Part shown: in pieces, positions 62,071-64,000 of the stretch
Layout of the letters: each line of letters opens with the position of its first letter
Position numbering within the stretch: the stretch's first letter is position 1
The notes under the pieces: generated by a model
Databases searched by the model: none
Told to the model about the DNA's origin: nothing
The model's input: only the letters and a program-made list of their open reading frames with translations
Position numbers and translations under genes: made by a program
Assembly: GCA_963766935.1 (NCBI GenBank)
Contig: CAVYBY010000007.1
Span: 124,001-188,000, forward strand
Length of the DNA: 64,000 bases
Origin: CAVYBY01 sp963766935
GTDB taxonomy: Bacteria; Actinomycetota; UBA4738; HRBIN12
Reading direction: 5' to 3'

Positions 62071-62805
62071 GTGGAAGTCGCTGAGGGAGTGCACCGCCTG
62101 TCCAAGCGCGGTGTCGTCAACTTCTATTTGATCCGCGAGCAGGACAAGGTGACGCTGGTCGACGCGGGCACGCCCAGAGACTGGGACGTCCTGGTGGGCA
62201 CGCTCGCCCGGATCGGCCTCACGCCCGATGCCCTCGACGCCGTCCTGCTCACCCACGCGCACAGCGATCACACCGGCTTCGCGGAGCGGGCTCGAACCCA
62301 GGCGAATGCGAAGGTGTGGGTCCACGGGGCGGACGCCGCCGCCGCCAAGACCGGACGAACCGCCAAGAACGAAGGCACTCTCTACCGGCACCTTCTGCAC
62401 CCCGAGGCCTACCGAACCGTCGTGTCGCTGGTCCGGCGTGGGGCCGGCAAGATCGTCCCGATCCACGTGGTCTCGGCCTTCGCCGACGGAGAGGCCATCG
62501 ACGTCCCCGGCCGCCCGCGGGTGGTGCACGCGCCCGGTCACACGCGGGGGAGTTGCGTCGTGCTCCTCGAGGACCGCCGGATCGCGTTGACCGGCGACGT
62601 CGTCGTGACGAGAAACCCGATGACGGGCCGGCAGGGACCGCAGATCATGCCGGCCGCGCTCAATCGCGATTCGCAGCAGGCGCTCGGCTCGCTCGGGGTG
62701 ATCGAGAAGCTGCCGGCCGACCTGCTGTTGCCGGGCCACGGCGAGCCGTGGACCGACGGCGCCGCGGAAGCCGCGCGCCGGGCGCGGGCCGCCGGCACCT
62801 CCTAG
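62071..62805 (+). CDS. Metallo-beta-lactamase-fold hydrolase
   Basis: A 244-residue MBL-fold protein. Zinc motif THAHSDHTG (about residue 65), then His in VVHAPGHTRGSCVV, Asp in IALTGDVVVT and the final His in LLLPGHGEPW, a full binuclear site. Family members hydrolyse thioesters, lactones or phosphodiesters; small soluble ones like this without a signal peptide are usually glyoxalase II- or lactonase-like. GTG start with GAGGGGGG ahead of it. Not obviously part of the regulon: no ATGTAT element upstream. Confidence 0.88.
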   Translation: MEVAEGVHRLSKRGVVNFYLIREQDKVTLVDAGTPRDWDVLVGTLARIGLTPDALDAVLLTHAHSDHTGFAERARTQANAKVWVHGADAAAAKTGRTAKNEGTLYRHLLHPEAYRTVVSLVRRGAGKIVPIHVVSAFADGEAIDVPGRPRVVHAPGHTRGSCVVLLEDRRIALTGDVVVTRNPMTGRQGPQIMPAALNRDSQQALGSLGVIEKLPADLLLPGHGEPWTDGAAEAARRARAAGTS

Positions 62806-62813
62806 CGAGCTCT

Positions 62814-63263
62814 CTAGATCCGCAGCGCGCGGATCGGCGCCAGGATCGCCGCCGGGTCCTCCCGCCAGACCTCGGGCTGGACGTCGATGTACAGCTCGAT
62901 CTCGTTCCCGTCGGGATCGCGGATGTAGAGGCTGTGCGTCACCGTGTGGTCGGCCGTCCCCACGACCTCCACCCCGTGCTCGACGAGCGAGGCGAGCGCC
63001 TCACGCAGCTCGTCGTCGGTCTCGCCGACCTTCAGACCGAAGTGGTAGAGCCCGACGCGGCGGCCGGTCGGGATCGGCGCGGCGTCGGCGCCGACCTCGA
63101 TCAGCAGCAGCTCGTGATGCGTGCGGCCCGAGGAGAACAGCGCGGTCCCGGGCATCGGCGACTCCATCACCTCGTGCCAGCCCAGCACGTCGCGGTAGAA
63201 CGCGCGCGATCGCGCGACGTCGCGGACGTACAGAACGAGATGCCCAAGCTCCTTGATCTCCAT
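62814..63263 (-). CDS. VOC-family (glyoxalase/dioxygenase) protein
   Basis: A 149-residue two-module vicinal-oxygen-chelate protein. Metal-ligand candidates: H8 in LGHLVLYVRD, Glu or His in HHELLLIEV (about 50-58), His in GLYHFGLKV (about 74) and Glu in NEIELYID (about 123). The pattern of DVLGWHEV, LYIRDPDGNEIELY is typical of glyoxalase I / extradiol-dioxygenase-like proteins, including catechol 2,3-dioxygenase. AAAGGA supports the ATG at 63263. Function unknown; tail-to-tail with the MBL gene, divergent from the AlkA-like gene. Confidence 0.88.
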   Translation of the reverse strand: MEIKELGHLVLYVRDVARSRAFYRDVLGWHEVMESPMPGTALFSSGRTHHELLLIEVGADAAPIPTGRRVGLYHFGLKVGETDDELREALASLVEHGVEVVGTADHTVTHSLYIRDPDGNEIELYIDVQPEVWREDPAAILAPIRALRI

Positions 63264-63333
63264 CGCCGGTCCTTTCGCTTGCCGCAAGACGTGCTCCGGC
63301 AAGGCTACCCGCGACACGGGAAACTCTCCGTCG

Positions 63334-63996
63334 ATGGGACGGGCCGCGATCCTCGGCACCCGGCCGCCGCGGCCGCTCACTCGCCGATCGCTTCTGGCCG
63401 CGGTCGGGACCCTCTCGAGGACCGATCCGCGACTGGCCGCGTCGGTCGAGCGGTTCGGACCCCCGCCGCTGTGGGCACGCGAGCCGGGGTTTCCGACGCT
63501 CGTGCATCTCATCCTGGAGCAGCAGGTCTCGCTCGCGTCGGCACAGGCGGCGTTCGACCGGTTGACGGCCGCGATCGGCCCGCCGGCGCCAGGCCGCCTC
63601 CTGGAGTTGAGCGATGCGGAGCTCCGCGCGATCGGCTTCAGCCGGCAGAAGACCGGGTATGCGCGAGATCTGGCCGAGGCGTTCCTCGGCGGGTTCAACG
63701 CAGACGAACTCGCGGCGCTCCCCGACGACGAGGTGCGGGCCGCGCTCGTCGCGCTGCGCGGGATCGGTCGATGGACCGCGGACGTGTACCTGACGATGTG
63801 TCTGCTCCGGCCGGACGTCTGGCCGCACGGCGACCAGGCACTGGCGACGGCCGCGGCGGAGGTCGCCGGCCTCGCTGCGCGGCCGTCGTTCGCCCAGCTC
63901 GAACGGATGGCGGAACCGTGGCGGCCGCACCGGGCGGTGGCGGCGAGGATCCTGTGGCATCACTACCTGCGGGTCCGCGGGCGCCCGGTCGACTGA
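63334..63996 (+). CDS. DNA-3-methyladenine glycosylase II-like (AlkA, HhH-GPD)
   Basis: A 220-residue HhH-GPD DNA glycosylase that removes alkylated bases. Helix-hairpin-helix motif LRGIGRWTADVYLTMCL and the catalytic Asp in DVWPHGDQALA are visible; there is an N-terminal helical part with EQQVSLASAQAAF. Length fits the short AlkA-like group without the N-terminal Ada or TATA-like domain. The gene is complete, with TGA at 63994-63996, five bases from the window end. ATG at 63334 is inferred from the domain start; no good Shine-Dalgarno is visible. Confidence 0.87.
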   Translation: MGRAAILGTRPPRPLTRRSLLAAVGTLSRTDPRLAASVERFGPPPLWAREPGFPTLVHLILEQQVSLASAQAAFDRLTAAIGPPAPGRLLELSDAELRAIGFSRQKTGYARDLAEAFLGGFNADELAALPDDEVRAALVALRGIGRWTADVYLTMCLLRPDVWPHGDQALATAAAEVAGLAARPSFAQLERMAEPWRPHRAVAARILWHHYLRVRGRPVD

Positions 63997-64000
63997 TCCA

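Noticed and set aside
1..64000. tRNA, rRNA, CRISPR, insertion sequence, integrase or attachment site
   Set aside because: No cloverleaf-like or rRNA sequence, no spaced identical repeats of CRISPR size, no transposase or integrase motifs, and no flanking direct repeats were found by reading.

Overview
The window is a 64-kb stretch of a very GC-rich (about 70% by eye) bacterial chromosome, most likely from an uncultured member of the Actinomycetota. The pointers are the GC-dominated codon use, many GTG/TTG starts, several starts that look leaderless, a topoisomerase I with a lysine-rich C-terminal repeat tail, an MFS-thymidylate kinase fusion, a pair of CeoB/CeoC-like TrkA proteins beside an APC/KimA-type permease, and an LCP cell-wall ligase. 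I saw no rRNA, tRNA, CRISPR, transposase, integrase or phage gene.

Layout. 0-10 kb: a frame-broken secreted M36 protease, a lone receiver protein, and a reverse-strand housekeeping operon topA - MFS/tmk - holB, with dedA divergent from topA. 10-27.7 kb: a potassium-homeostasis region. A reverse unit (histidine kinase, OmpR-type regulator, KimA-like permease 1, HD-domain protein, GNAT) is divergent from a forward unit (KimA-like permease 2, two TrkA/RCK proteins, a free-standing KdpD N-terminal domain). That unit converges on a reverse kdp operon (small peptide, kdpF, kdpA, kdpB, kdpC), which is divergent from a second KdpD-type kinase/KdpE pair. KdpD is therefore split: neither kinase carries the KdpD N-terminal sensor and it sits as its own gene. 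27.7-43 kb: PASTA protein, S8 protease, OB-fold protein, H+-pyrophosphatase, phosphatase, LCP protein, a Ca2+/cation exchanger, an MrfA-type helicase, LOG-like protein, flippase and a secreted protein with octapeptide repeats.

43-62 kb: an accessory catabolic region of seven transcription units: Dabb - amidohydrolase - SDR - creatininase; an ABC importer of the NitT/TauT type; a tandem Dabb protein; M24 enzyme 1; GntR/FCD regulator - Gfo/Idh/MocA - two zinc alcohol dehydrogenases; HMGL-like lyase/synthase - M24 enzyme 2 - PEP-synthase-like enzyme - D-2-hydroxyacid dehydrogenase; and a ureohydrolase. Four intergenic regions in it carry AT-rich ATGTAT/ATACAT-type elements, one a perfect 13-bp palindrome in the GntR/M24 divergent promoter, which suggests one regulon. 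Creatininase, creatinase/prolidase-fold and agmatinase-fold enzymes together point to a guanidino compound, cyclic amide or related C-N substrate; the actual substrate is unknown. 62-64 kb: MBL-fold, VOC and AlkA-like proteins.

Sequence quality. Many genes need frame joins (M36 protease, KimA1, first regulator, kdpA, kdpB, second kinase and regulator, S8 protease, cation exchanger, helicase, GntR, Gfo/Idh, ADH1, M24 enzyme 2). The broken genes keep normal overall lengths and two breaks are clear one-base gains in G/C runs, so I read most of them as consensus indels rather than true pseudogenes.
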